Source: an uncultured Lachnospiraceae bacterium (GTDB lineage: Bacteria; Bacillota; Clostridia; Lachnospirales; Lachnospiraceae). Taken from it: a DNA stretch of 7,233 bases. The notes under the pieces were generated by a model that did no database searches, was not told the origin of the DNA, and saw nothing but the letters and a program-made list of their open reading frames with translations. The position numbers and the translations under genes were made by a program. The stretch covers positions 1-7,233 of the forward strand of contig CADBUD010000188.1 of NCBI GenBank assembly GCA_902797785.1. The letters run 5' to 3'. Shown here piece by piece: positions 1 to 6,697 of the stretch. Within the stretch, counting starts at the first letter, position 1. The number at the start of each line of letters is the position of its first letter.

Positions 1-977
1 GAAACATCCAGACCATCTACCGGATCCTCAGACTGAAACTCTTCTTTGAACGTAAGCTGATACCAGCGATGATTCAGATATAGACCGACCTCTCCCTTTT
101 TCTTTGGATGATAAGCGTCATCCACCGCTTTGACTTCACAAATTCTGCCCAGTTTTTCTAAAAACTCTTCCTCCGTATTTCCATTGAAATCATGTACCAC
201 ACGATTATAATCCATGATCATCAGCTCACTGTCTGGAAACAGGACGGAAAGAAAATAATTAAACTCTTCACTTCCATCAAAATCCGGCTTTTCGGCTCTT
301 CGTTTTAATCCCACTTTTACGGCAGACGCAGCTCTGTGATGGCCATCTGCAATATAGAGATTTTCAATTTTCGCAAAGCGATTGGTAATTTGTTTTATTT
401 CTTCTGCATCCTTAATCACCCAGACCCGATGCCGGATCCCATCCTCGGAAACAAAGTCGTATTCCGGAGCTTCTTTTTTTCGATTCCGCACCAGCTCCTC
501 GATTGCCTCATCCGATCGATACGCTAAAAAAATCGGTCCGGTCTGCGCCCCACAGGTATCCACATGACGAATCCGGTCCTGCTCCTTTTCTGTCCTGGTG
601 TTCTCATGCTTTTTAATTACCTGATTCTCGTAATCATCCACTGACGCACACGCAACCAGACCGGTCTGGGAACGGGAATCCATTGTCAGCTCATATAGGT
701 AATAGTACTCCCCGGGATCTTGGATATAGGAACCGTCCTTCGTCATCTGCCATAACAATTCTCGTGCTTTTTCGTAGACCTTCGGCGCGTACATATCCTC
801 TCCGGGCGGAAACTGGGTTTCCGGACGGTCAATACGCAGAAATGTCAGATCATCACCCTTTACCTTTTCTGCTGCTTCCTGTCTGCTGTAGACATCATAG
901 GGAAGCGCTGCAATTCTTTTTTCCAACCCTTTTTTGGGGCGGATGCTTTTAAATGGTTTGATTTTTGCCAATGCCAT
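1..977 (-). CDS. DUF1015 family protein (partial, C-terminus off the window)
   Basis: Translated by hand from the minus strand: 325 codons are open from the ATG at 977 to the left edge, with no stop. The N-terminus (MALAKIKPFKSIRP) is the typical opening of DUF1015 proteins. Other family hallmarks are PYDVYS near residues 26-31, RHVDTCGAQTGPIF near 137-150, and ADGHHRAASA at 210-219. The visible end (DPVDGLDV) matches the point in the family just before the final part of the domain, so I estimate about 80-90 residues are missing (family usually about 410). The biochemical function is unknown. From memory, relatives in Clostridia often sit beside serine biosynthesis genes (serC/serA), but nothing here shows that. 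It has its own promoter and is divergent from the pseudouridine synthase gene. The start is ambiguous: the ATG is only 2 bases after AGGAGG, while a TTG at codon 3 is 8 bases away and would give MAKIKPF. No signal peptide or membrane segment is seen, so it is probably cytoplasmic. Confidence 0.9.
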   Translation of the reverse strand, partial: MALAKIKPFKSIRPKKGLEKRIAALPYDVYSRQEAAEKVKGDDLTFLRIDRPETQFPPGEDMYAPKVYEKARELLWQMTKDGSYIQDPGEYYYLYELTMDSRSQTGLVACASVDDYENQVIKKHENTRTEKEQDRIRHVDTCGAQTGPIFLAYRSDEAIEELVRNRKKEAPEYDFVSEDGIRHRVWVIKDAEEIKQITNRFAKIENLYIADGHHRAASAVKVGLKRRAEKPDFDGSEEFNYFLSVLFPDSELMIMDYNRVVHDFNGNTEEEFLEKLGRICEVKAVDDAYHPKKKGEVGLYLNHRWYQLTFKEEFQSEDPVDGLDV

Positions 978-979
978 TT

Positions 980-985
980 CCTCCT
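980..985 (-). promoter_or_regulatory. Ribosome binding site of the DUF1015 gene
   Basis: A perfect AGGAGG on the minus strand. It lies only 2 bases from the ATG at 977 but 8 bases from the in-frame TTG at 971, so its spacing favours the TTG as the true start or as a second start. Confidence 0.7.
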
Positions 986-1034
986 GTTTTTATCCGGATG
1001 CTTATAGACCGGATGGTTTTATTCCTTAAAATAA

Positions 1035-1063
1035 ATAATAACAAACTATGCCATTTTATGCAA
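1035..1063 (-). promoter_or_regulatory. Probable sigma-A promoter for the DUF1015 gene
   Basis: On the minus strand TTGCAT (1058-1063), a 17-base spacer, and TATTAT (1035-1040; 5 of 6 to consensus), preceded by TG one base upstream (extended -10). Transcription would begin near 1028, giving an untranslated leader of about 50 bases. That leader contains a short direct repeat, CCGGATG on the plus strand at 994-1000 and 1009-1015. Confidence 0.6.
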
Positions 1064-1154
1064 GGAATATCTGATTTTATCTATAACAGCCAGCAATAGA
1101 CAGTTATTTATTCCTATTCAGCATCTCTGTTCATAAAAATGACGCACACGGATT

Positions 1155-1183
1155 TTGCAAAAACAGATACTTTATGTTATGAT
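1155..1183 (+). promoter_or_regulatory. Probable sigma-A promoter for the pseudouridine synthase gene
   Basis: TTGCAA (1155-1160), a 17-base spacer, and TATGAT (1178-1183; 5 of 6), with TG at 1175-1176 giving an extended -10. The predicted start of transcription is near 1190. This rules out the in-frame codons upstream of 1236 as translated sequence, because they would lie within or before the promoter. Confidence 0.65.
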
Positions 1184-1235
1184 GTATAAAAATGATGTTG
1201 GGGGCAAAAGTCACAAAAATAAAAGGAGAAAAAAC

Positions 1236-2138
1236 ATGAATCGTGAGCTTTCCTATCACATTATGGAATGTGATTCCCGTAAGACAATCCGGGATTTTTT
1301 AAAAGAACAGGGGTTTTCCCGCCAGATTTTGATTCATCTAAAACAGAATCCGGAATGTGTTCGCCTTAATGGGATTCCTGTCTTTTTAAACTCTGTATTA
1401 AAAACAGGCGACCGGCTCAATGTCGTTTTAGTAGAGCAGGAGACTTCAGCAATCCCTCCTGCTTCTGCAGATGAACTGAAGATCATTTATGAAGATGAAG
1501 ACATCCTGGCGATCAACAAACCATCCGGACTTCCGATTCATCCTTCGATCCATCATTATACGGATACCCTGGCCAATCAAGTCATGGGATATTATCAGTC
1601 ACAGGGACTTCCTTTTGTGTTTCGCTGCATCAATCGGCTGGACCGGGATACGACGGGACTGACGCTCATTGCCAAAAATCTCCTCTCCTCCTGCGTCTTA
1701 TCTGAACAGGTACGTACCAAACAGCTTCAACGGACTTATCTTGCTCTTGCCTACGGCCAGCTTCCAAACGAGGGTGTGATTTCCGCTCCGATCGCACGCA
1801 GTTCAGATTCTATCATCACACGCATTGTAGATTTTGAGCGGGGACAGTCTGCGGTTACAACGTTTAAAACTCTAGCCTATTATGAACCGCTTTCCTTTTT
1901 ATCCTTGCAGCTTTTGACCGGACGGACTCACCAGATTCGGGTTCATTTAAAGCATTTTGGCACGCCTTTGATTGGGGACAGTCTGTATGCACCGGAATAT
2001 ATGCTGATGGAACGACAGGCTCTTCATTCCTCCCAGCTTTCCTTTATACATCCGGTAACCAAAAAAGAGATGCAGCTTACTGCACCTCTTCCTTTGGATA
2101 TGCAACGTCTTTTTCCGTGGTTTTCTGATGTTTTATAG
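1236..2138 (+). CDS. RluA/RluD-family 23S rRNA-type pseudouridine synthase
   Basis: A 300-residue protein that isomerises uridine to pseudouridine in structured RNA, most likely large-subunit rRNA; it acts in the cytoplasm. An S4-like RNA-binding region spans about residues 15-66 (IRDFLKEQGFSRQ, then VRLNGIPVF and LKTGDRLNVVL). The catalytic domain follows from about 82, with INKPSGLPIHPS (93-104), the active-site motif NRLDRDTTG (133-141; catalytic Asp136) and LLTGRTHQIRVHL (226-238). The length is usual for the family. The His that normally precedes RLD is Asn133; the catalytic Asp and Arg are intact, so activity is expected. The ATG at 1236 was chosen because GGAG at 1225-1228 is 7 bases away and the promoter lies just upstream. 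Family members differ in target site, which cannot be assigned from sequence alone, so no symbol is given. The last two codons overlap the stop end of the convergent secreted-protein gene. Confidence 0.92.
   Translation: MNRELSYHIMECDSRKTIRDFLKEQGFSRQILIHLKQNPECVRLNGIPVFLNSVLKTGDRLNVVLVEQETSAIPPASADELKIIYEDEDILAINKPSGLPIHPSIHHYTDTLANQVMGYYQSQGLPFVFRCINRLDRDTTGLTLIAKNLLSSCVLSEQVRTKQLQRTYLALAYGQLPNEGVISAPIARSSDSIITRIVDFERGQSAVTTFKTLAYYEPLSFLSLQLLTGRTHQIRVHLKHFGTPLIGDSLYAPEYMLMERQALHSSQLSFIHPVTKKEMQLTAPLPLDMQRLFPWFSDVL
2061..2088 (-). terminator. Intrinsic terminator of the minus-strand operon, inside the pseudouridine synthase gene
   Basis: Read on the minus strand: GAGGTGCAG, loop TAAG, CTGCATCTC, then TTTTTT. 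The 9-bp stem has one G-U wobble and is followed at once by six Ts. It lies about 45 bases past the stop codon of the Fn3-like gene (2133), where an operon terminator is expected. On the plus strand the same bases encode KKEMQLTAP (residues 276-284) of the pseudouridine synthase. It has no T-run in the plus direction, so it should act only on leftward transcripts. Confidence 0.85.
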
Positions 2139-2561
2139 AATCCCTTTCTTCCACTTGCTCCATTTTCCCCATACCTTTTTTCCGTTGACCTTTTGATATG
2201 CCCGCACCTTAAATTTTACACTGATCGTATGTGCCCCCGGACTCCACTGATATTTTCTTTTGGTGGTCAGCAGCTTATTTGACCATCCCTGTCCCTCTTT
2301 TATATACAGCTGGTATCCTTTGGCATTTTTTACTTTTTTCCAGGTCACCCATAGCGTCTGTCCCTCCTTCTTTAGGGAAACCTTCGGGATTCCCAAGGAT
2401 TGTTTTGCCATCTTCGTCTGAAAACAAACCTGTTCCTGAGCCGAGACAGATCGAGCATGGGAAGCTTTTGCCTCCACCGTTGTTTCTGATCCGAACAAGC
2501 CCCCAGACAATCCCACCAGAATCATCCCTGTCAACACCAGCTTTTTCATCTTTTTCTTCAT
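2133..2561 (-). CDS. Small secreted Fn3-like protein
   Basis: A 142-residue exported protein with no recognised enzyme motif. The N-terminus is a signal peptide: lysines at 2-7, a hydrophobic core at about 8-24, and a likely cleavage after VEA (residue 31). Residues about 58-138 resemble a single fibronectin type III domain: IPKVSLKK, LWVTWKKVKNAKGYQLYI and VKFKVRAYQKVNGKKVWGKWS follow the common pattern of Fn3 modules in Lachnospiraceae surface proteins. No LPXTG anchor, lipobox or transmembrane tail is visible, so it is probably released or held by charge; it is very rich in lysine. It is the last gene of the operon, its ATG overlapping the TGA of the NodB-like gene (ATGA), with an AAGGAGG 10 bases upstream inside that gene. 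The role is unknown; a binding or adhesion partner of the upstream secreted protein is inference. Confidence 0.8.
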   Translation of the reverse strand: MKKKMKKLVLTGMILVGLSGGLFGSETTVEAKASHARSVSAQEQVCFQTKMAKQSLGIPKVSLKKEGQTLWVTWKKVKNAKGYQLYIKEGQGWSNKLLTTKRKYQWSPGAHTISVKFKVRAYQKVNGKKVWGKWSKWKKGIL

Positions 2562-4000
2562 AAAAAATTTTCCTCCTTAAAAATTATTTTATCCTCATGA
2601 TCTTCACTTGGCATGATTTCAAAAGATATCCGTTTACTTTTGGCTGCCTTATAATATGTATCCTCCTGGGAAATAACCTCAAGAGAATATTTGCCCGGCT
2701 GTACCGGCGCAGCGATCACATTTCCTTCCATGTCATAATAAGACAATTTAAGTTTTGCTTTTTTATTCTTCGTTATGATTACCGGTCGAACCGGTCTTCC
2801 ATCATATTCTTTGGAAGATACACAAACCTGAATCTTCTCTGTTTTTTTACGGATATGAAACCTTAATGTCTTTTTAAAAGAATAATAATTGTTCGTCGGC
2901 GGTTTTGTGATGACCAAACGATAGCTTCCCGGATTCCTTGGTGCAGAGATCTTTTTTCCTGTAGAACAATCATAATATGCCAGACTTCCTCTTTTGGTTC
3001 CCCGTATTGTTTTTTTCTTCAGAACAATTTTCTTTCCATCATATATTTTGCTTTTTATGAAACAGCGTACTTCCTGTTTTGCCCGCCGAATGCGAAATCT
3101 GACCCGTTCGCTGACAGCTGCTGAATATCCATGGGAACGGTTCATAAACGCTGTCACATAATACACTCCGGCTTTTATCGGAGCTTTTTTTAATTCTTTC
3201 TTTTTCCGATCCTGAAAAAGATAATGAACCCTTCCTTTTTTATTATTCGTTCCCGCCCTGACGGATATGGCTTTCCCATTATAAATCTTATCCTTTACCT
3301 TTACTCTGACCTTTCCTCTTTTGTCTGTCAATTCCGTCAAGACTCCGAACCGCCATCCTCCCGATTTCAAGGTCTTGATAATCGTATCCAGTGCCTGTGT
3401 GTCTGCCGAAGAAACGGTGTGCATCAAAAGGACCGCCCCCGGGTATACCGACGTAAAACGACGGATCACATCAGAAACAGCCGGCTGGTCATTGACCAGA
3501 TAGTCCCGAATCCGGATTCCCGGGCCAATATTCGTATATCCCATCGAACTGGCCACGTCCAGATTCGCCGCATTGGATTCCTCACTCGGTGGACAAAAGA
3601 ACGGATCCATCGAATATCCGGTACAGCGTTTCATTGCTTCCGCGCAGCGGCTGATTTCAGAATATGCTGCTGCAGTCGTACAGGATGTGAAATCGTTGTG
3701 GCTGTAACTGTGATTTCCTACGATGTGGTGCTCTTTTTTCATTCGTCTGACTAGGGAGGAATTCCGTTCGATATAGGAACCGGTCAGAAAAAAAGCGGCT
3801 GAGACATCGTTATTCTTTAGGATGTCCAGGATTGTTCCCGTATTTCCATTTTCATATCCTGCGGAAAAAATCAGATAGACGGCCTTGTCCTGACAGGGAA
3901 CGGTCGTGTACATAGGGGCTGCGAACACCTTCTGCACTGGATTCGGCAGAAAAAGTAAAAGAATCAGGAGCATTATTCCTTTCTTTTGTTTTTTACCCAT
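2558..4000 (-). CDS. Secreted NodB-fold (polysaccharide deacetylase-like) protein with three MBG/YDG-like repeats, probably catalytically degenerate
   Basis: A 480-residue exported protein. A signal peptide covers residues 1-28 (basic start, LLILLLFL core, cleavage near VFAA). Residues about 35-225 match the PdaA-like branch of carbohydrate esterase family 4: IFSAGYENG (44-52), ILDILKNNDVSAAFFLTG (57-74), GNHSYSH (95-101), FCPPSEES (135-142) and GAVLLMH (188-194). Active relatives carry TFD[A/N]GYENG, FRPP and an Asp-Trp motif. Here the catalytic Asp is Ser46, the Arg is Cys136, and the Asp-Trp motif is not recognisable. The metal-ligand histidines 97 and 101 and His194 remain. A tail of three repeats of about 79 residues follows (about 231-304, 310-383, 389-462), each opening with a Y-[DN]-G motif (YNGK, YDGK, YDGR) and resembling MBG/YDG-type beta domains. 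It starts 5 bases after the kinase stop, with GAGGG (4010-4014) as its ribosome site. The family's reaction is N-deacetylation of peptidoglycan or chitin-like sugars; here ligand binding seems more likely. Confidence 0.85.
   Translation of the reverse strand: MGKKQKKGIMLLILLLFLPNPVQKVFAAPMYTTVPCQDKAVYLIFSAGYENGNTGTILDILKNNDVSAAFFLTGSYIERNSSLVRRMKKEHHIVGNHSYSHNDFTSCTTAAAYSEISRCAEAMKRCTGYSMDPFFCPPSEESNAANLDVASSMGYTNIGPGIRIRDYLVNDQPAVSDVIRRFTSVYPGAVLLMHTVSSADTQALDTIIKTLKSGGWRFGVLTELTDKRGKVRVKVKDKIYNGKAISVRAGTNNKKGRVHYLFQDRKKKELKKAPIKAGVYYVTAFMNRSHGYSAAVSERVRFRIRRAKQEVRCFIKSKIYDGKKIVLKKKTIRGTKRGSLAYYDCSTGKKISAPRNPGSYRLVITKPPTNNYYSFKKTLRFHIRKKTEKIQVCVSSKEYDGRPVRPVIITKNKKAKLKLSYYDMEGNVIAAPVQPGKYSLEVISQEDTYYKAAKSKRISFEIMPSEDHEDKIIFKEENFL
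2572..2578 (-). promoter_or_regulatory. Ribosome binding site of the Fn3-like gene, inside the upstream gene
   Basis: AAGGAGG on the minus strand lies within the last codons (K-E-E) of the NodB-like gene, 10 bases before the ATG at 2561. The spacing selects the first Met rather than Met5. The ATGA overlap points to translational coupling. Confidence 0.75.
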
Positions 4001-4005
4001 TTTTC

Positions 4006-6624
4006 TTATCCCTCTACATATTTCTCCAGCAATTTCATCAATTTATCCATATCGATCGGTTTAGACAAATGCGCGTTCATCCCGGCATCCAGACATTTTT
4101 TTACATCCTCAGAAAATGCATCCGCTGTCATAGCGATGATTGGAATTTTCTTCGCGTCCTCCCTGTTCAACGCGCGGATTTTTTCTACTGCGCCATATCC
4201 GTCCAATATCGGCATTCGAAGATCCATTAAAATAGCATCATAATATCCCCGTTCATGCTCTTCAAATAACTCTACGGCCATTTGTCCATTCTCTGCCCAC
4301 TCTACCCGGATTCCGGCATCGCGGAGCAGGGCTTTTGCGACTTCCATATTCAGCTCATTATCTTCAGCCAAAAGAACTCTCATGCCGGCAACGACAGTTT
4401 CATCTGTTTCCTTTTTCTCATCCTTCCCACCTTTTTGATCCAGGAATGGATGAAGTCCATCATACAAGGCCGATTTAAAGAGCGGTTTTGAAATAAATCC
4501 ATTTATTCCGGATACTTTAGCCTCTTCCTCATATTCCATCCAATCGTAAGTCGTGACCATGAGAATCGGAATTTCATCTCCGATGATCTCCCGTAATCTT
4601 CTCGACATTTCAAATCCTGTCAGGCCGGACAACTGTGAATCCAATAAGATAATCTGATAGAGGTCTTTTTTTACCCTGCGCTCTACCACTCTTCGAATCG
4701 CAGAACCTCCTGACAACACCCATTCCGCGTTTAGTCCCATGGCATTCAGAGTATCTACAACAGAATTGCACAGTTCCAGATCATCATCAACCAAAAGAAT
4801 CTGCTGACCAGAAAAGCCCAGGCTTTCAATTTCTTCATTTTTCTCTTTCAGGAGATCTACCGATACATGGATTTCGGTTCCTTTATATAGCTCGCTCTCC
4901 AGTTCTATGGTTCCGCCCATCAAATCGACAATATATTTGGTAATTGCCATGCCAAGTCCGCTTCCCTGAATTTTCAGCACCCGGCTGTCCCCTTCCTGCC
5001 GGAGGAAATCGAATAGTTTTTTTTGAATTTCTTCATCCATGCCCACGCCGGTATCCTTGACCCAGATATGTACCCGAATGTGATCCTTTCCTTTCGGTGA
5101 GTCTTCCTCTTTCATACGAATGGAAATTTTTCCGCCCTTCGGAGTGAATTTTATCGCATTCGACATCAGATTCAGCATAATCTGACTAAATCGGATATGA
5201 TCAATGCGGACATACTCTACCGGCACATCTGCGATATGGATTTCAAAATTCTGATCTTTTTCTTTCATCTGTGGAAGGGTAATTCCAACTACTCCCTCCA
5301 TCAGTTCACGCAGTGAAAAACGTTCTTCATTTAAGACCATCATACCACTTTCAATCTTAAAGATATCCAGGATATCATTGACGAGTCCCAGCAGATGATG
5401 ACCAGATAAAGAAATCTTGTTAAGACAGTTTTTTAACTGCTGCGGCTTATTCAAATTCAGCAGTGCAATCGATGTCATTCCCTGAATCGTGTTCATTGGA
5501 ATCCGGATATCATGGCTCATATTGGATAAAAATTCACTTTTGACCTGGTTGGCGGCCATGGTCTGCAAAATAGATTCTTCCATTTCATGAATCTGTTTGT
5601 TGGAAATCCGATAGTACAAAATGATAAAGACAGAAAATACAGCGATGACAAGGAACAGAACCAGAACCTGCGTCATGATATTCTGCCGGTTATATTTGGT
5701 CACGATGCTGTGAAGGTTTGTTTCCGGAAGGACGGCAAGTAAAAACCATTCTGAATTTGGAATCCGGGAACAGGAGACATATTGTTCTATTCCGGAAACC
5801 CTTAACATACCAAAAAATGTAGTTCCTCTTTCCATGGATGTTTTCAGATCTTCCAAGTAATGATTCGCATCAGAAGCGGCAACATCAATTTCTTCCTCTA
5901 CTCTGCTAAAGTAGCTGTCCTGATAATCTCCGGAACTACGGATTACATAATTTCCGTCTTTCATAATGATGTAGGAACGTACCAGAACATCGTCCTTTTC
6001 TAATCGCATGGCATCAATAAAATATTCTGCAGACAGTCCCACGACCAGTCCGATAGATTCTCCACCATCATCTAAAGGATACTGTGCCGGTACTCCGAAC
6101 AGGACGACATTTTTTCTCTCCCGACCGGCCCATGCCGCAGCTGATTCGCCGGTATTCGAGGTGATGGCATTGTGAAGTACTTCCGGATTTTTCAGTTCTA
6201 CGTTGTCACCCAAAAGCATTTCAAATCCGCCGTTTTCTTTGTAAAATCCAAGATAATCAAATCCCAGGATTCTGGCATTATAGACCATTTCCCGTTTCAT
6301 TGTTTCTGTATCACTGTATTCCGATGCCGGATTTGAACTCACCATGGCCTGTGCCTGAGAAAGGTGCACATTTAAAAGAGCCCCGATATCCATTGAAATC
6401 TGTTTGCTGACACCATCCATATAGACCTCACTGATATCCTTCATTTCTTTTCGGCTCTGATGATTCATAAAAAAGCTCAGGATTAGAATCGCAGCAATGG
6501 TCACCACTGCTGCGCCTATAATTCCAAATTTTATGACCTTCGTCCGGGACTGATCCTTTTTTTGTATTTCATTTTGTTCCAACTCCTGCTCTTCTACTTC
6601 TGAAGTTTCTCTTCTCTCCTCCAT
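4006..6624 (-). CDS. Membrane hybrid sensor histidine kinase (dCache-HisKA-HATPase-REC-REC)
   Basis: An 872-residue sensor kinase. An acidic cytoplasmic N-tail (1-30) leads to a first membrane helix (about 31-53), an extracellular dCache-like sensor (about 55-312) and a second helix (about 317-338). HisKA follows with the phosphorylated His371 in NMSHDIRIPMN, then HATPase_c (about 470-593) with N485/N489, DTGVGM (524-529) and GSGLGM (554-559). REC1 (about 607-729) has acidic D613/D614, phosphoacceptor Asp662 and Lys713. REC2 (about 747-870) has E754/D755, Asp801 in MDLRMP, Thr833 and Lys855. The start is fixed by GGGAGGTGG just upstream of the ATG. Oddities are Ile375 where the H-box usually has Thr (four residues after the His), and a diverged REC1 segment after its Asp (DSQLSGLTG) while REC2 is canonical. 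Phosphate presumably moves from His371 through a receiver to the HPt protein encoded just upstream. The ligand is unknown; dCache domains commonly bind small molecules such as amino acids or amines. Confidence 0.93.
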   Translation of the reverse strand: MEERRETSEVEEQELEQNEIQKKDQSRTKVIKFGIIGAAVVTIAAILILSFFMNHQSRKEMKDISEVYMDGVSKQISMDIGALLNVHLSQAQAMVSSNPASEYSDTETMKREMVYNARILGFDYLGFYKENGGFEMLLGDNVELKNPEVLHNAITSNTGESAAAWAGRERKNVVLFGVPAQYPLDDGGESIGLVVGLSAEYFIDAMRLEKDDVLVRSYIIMKDGNYVIRSSGDYQDSYFSRVEEEIDVAASDANHYLEDLKTSMERGTTFFGMLRVSGIEQYVSCSRIPNSEWFLLAVLPETNLHSIVTKYNRQNIMTQVLVLFLVIAVFSVFIILYYRISNKQIHEMEESILQTMAANQVKSEFLSNMSHDIRIPMNTIQGMTSIALLNLNKPQQLKNCLNKISLSGHHLLGLVNDILDIFKIESGMMVLNEERFSLRELMEGVVGITLPQMKEKDQNFEIHIADVPVEYVRIDHIRFSQIMLNLMSNAIKFTPKGGKISIRMKEEDSPKGKDHIRVHIWVKDTGVGMDEEIQKKLFDFLRQEGDSRVLKIQGSGLGMAITKYIVDLMGGTIELESELYKGTEIHVSVDLLKEKNEEIESLGFSGQQILLVDDDLELCNSVVDTLNAMGLNAEWVLSGGSAIRRVVERRVKKDLYQIILLDSQLSGLTGFEMSRRLREIIGDEIPILMVTTYDWMEYEEEAKVSGINGFISKPLFKSALYDGLHPFLDQKGGKDEKKETDETVVAGMRVLLAEDNELNMEVAKALLRDAGIRVEWAENGQMAVELFEEHERGYYDAILMDLRMPILDGYGAVEKIRALNREDAKKIPIIAMTADAFSEDVKKCLDAGMNAHLSKPIDMDKLMKLLEKYVEG

Positions 6625-6627
6625 AGG

Positions 6628-6636
6628 CCACCTCCC
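6628..6636 (-). promoter_or_regulatory. Ribosome binding site of the hybrid kinase gene
   Basis: GGGAGGTGG on the minus strand, close to a perfect match to the 16S anti-Shine-Dalgarno. Its GGAGG core is 6 bases from the ATG at 6624, which supports that start. Confidence 0.75.
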
Positions 6637-6662
6637 AAACCGGTTATTTGTCTGTTATGTGT

Positions 6663-6697
6663 TATAGTAAATACATTTATTTAAAGCGTTTACTATA
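6663..6697 (-). repeat. Inverted repeat at the end of the HPt gene
   Basis: Perfect 9-bp arms TATAGTAAA (6663-6671) and TTTACTATA (6689-6697), separated by 17 bases. The HPt stop codon (6693-6695) lies inside one arm. On the minus strand no T-run follows, so it is not a classical terminator. It is AT-rich (2 G-C pairs of 9) and could be an operator, an mRNA processing or stability hairpin between the HPt and kinase cistrons, or chance. A TATAAC hexamer (5 of 6 to -10) overlaps the distal edge on the minus strand, but I see no -35 at proper distance. Confidence 0.5.

Noticed and set aside
336..952. Plus-strand open frames opposite the DUF1015 gene
   Set aside because: They are shadows of the minus-strand gene, with no family features or ribosome sites.
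1155..1235. Upstream in-frame extension (27 codons) of the pseudouridine synthase gene
   Set aside because: It overlaps the predicted promoter and lacks a ribosome site; GGAG at 1225-1228 points to the ATG at 1236.
2374..2394. GGGAA/TTCCC hairpin as a terminator for the rightward pseudouridine synthase transcript
   Set aside because: The stem is only 5 bp with a long loop, no T-run follows directly, and it lies about 240 bases past the stop.
3224..3754. 176-residue plus-strand open frame opposite the NodB-like gene
   Set aside because: Low-complexity, Arg/Ser/Ile-rich shadow of a well-supported minus-strand gene.
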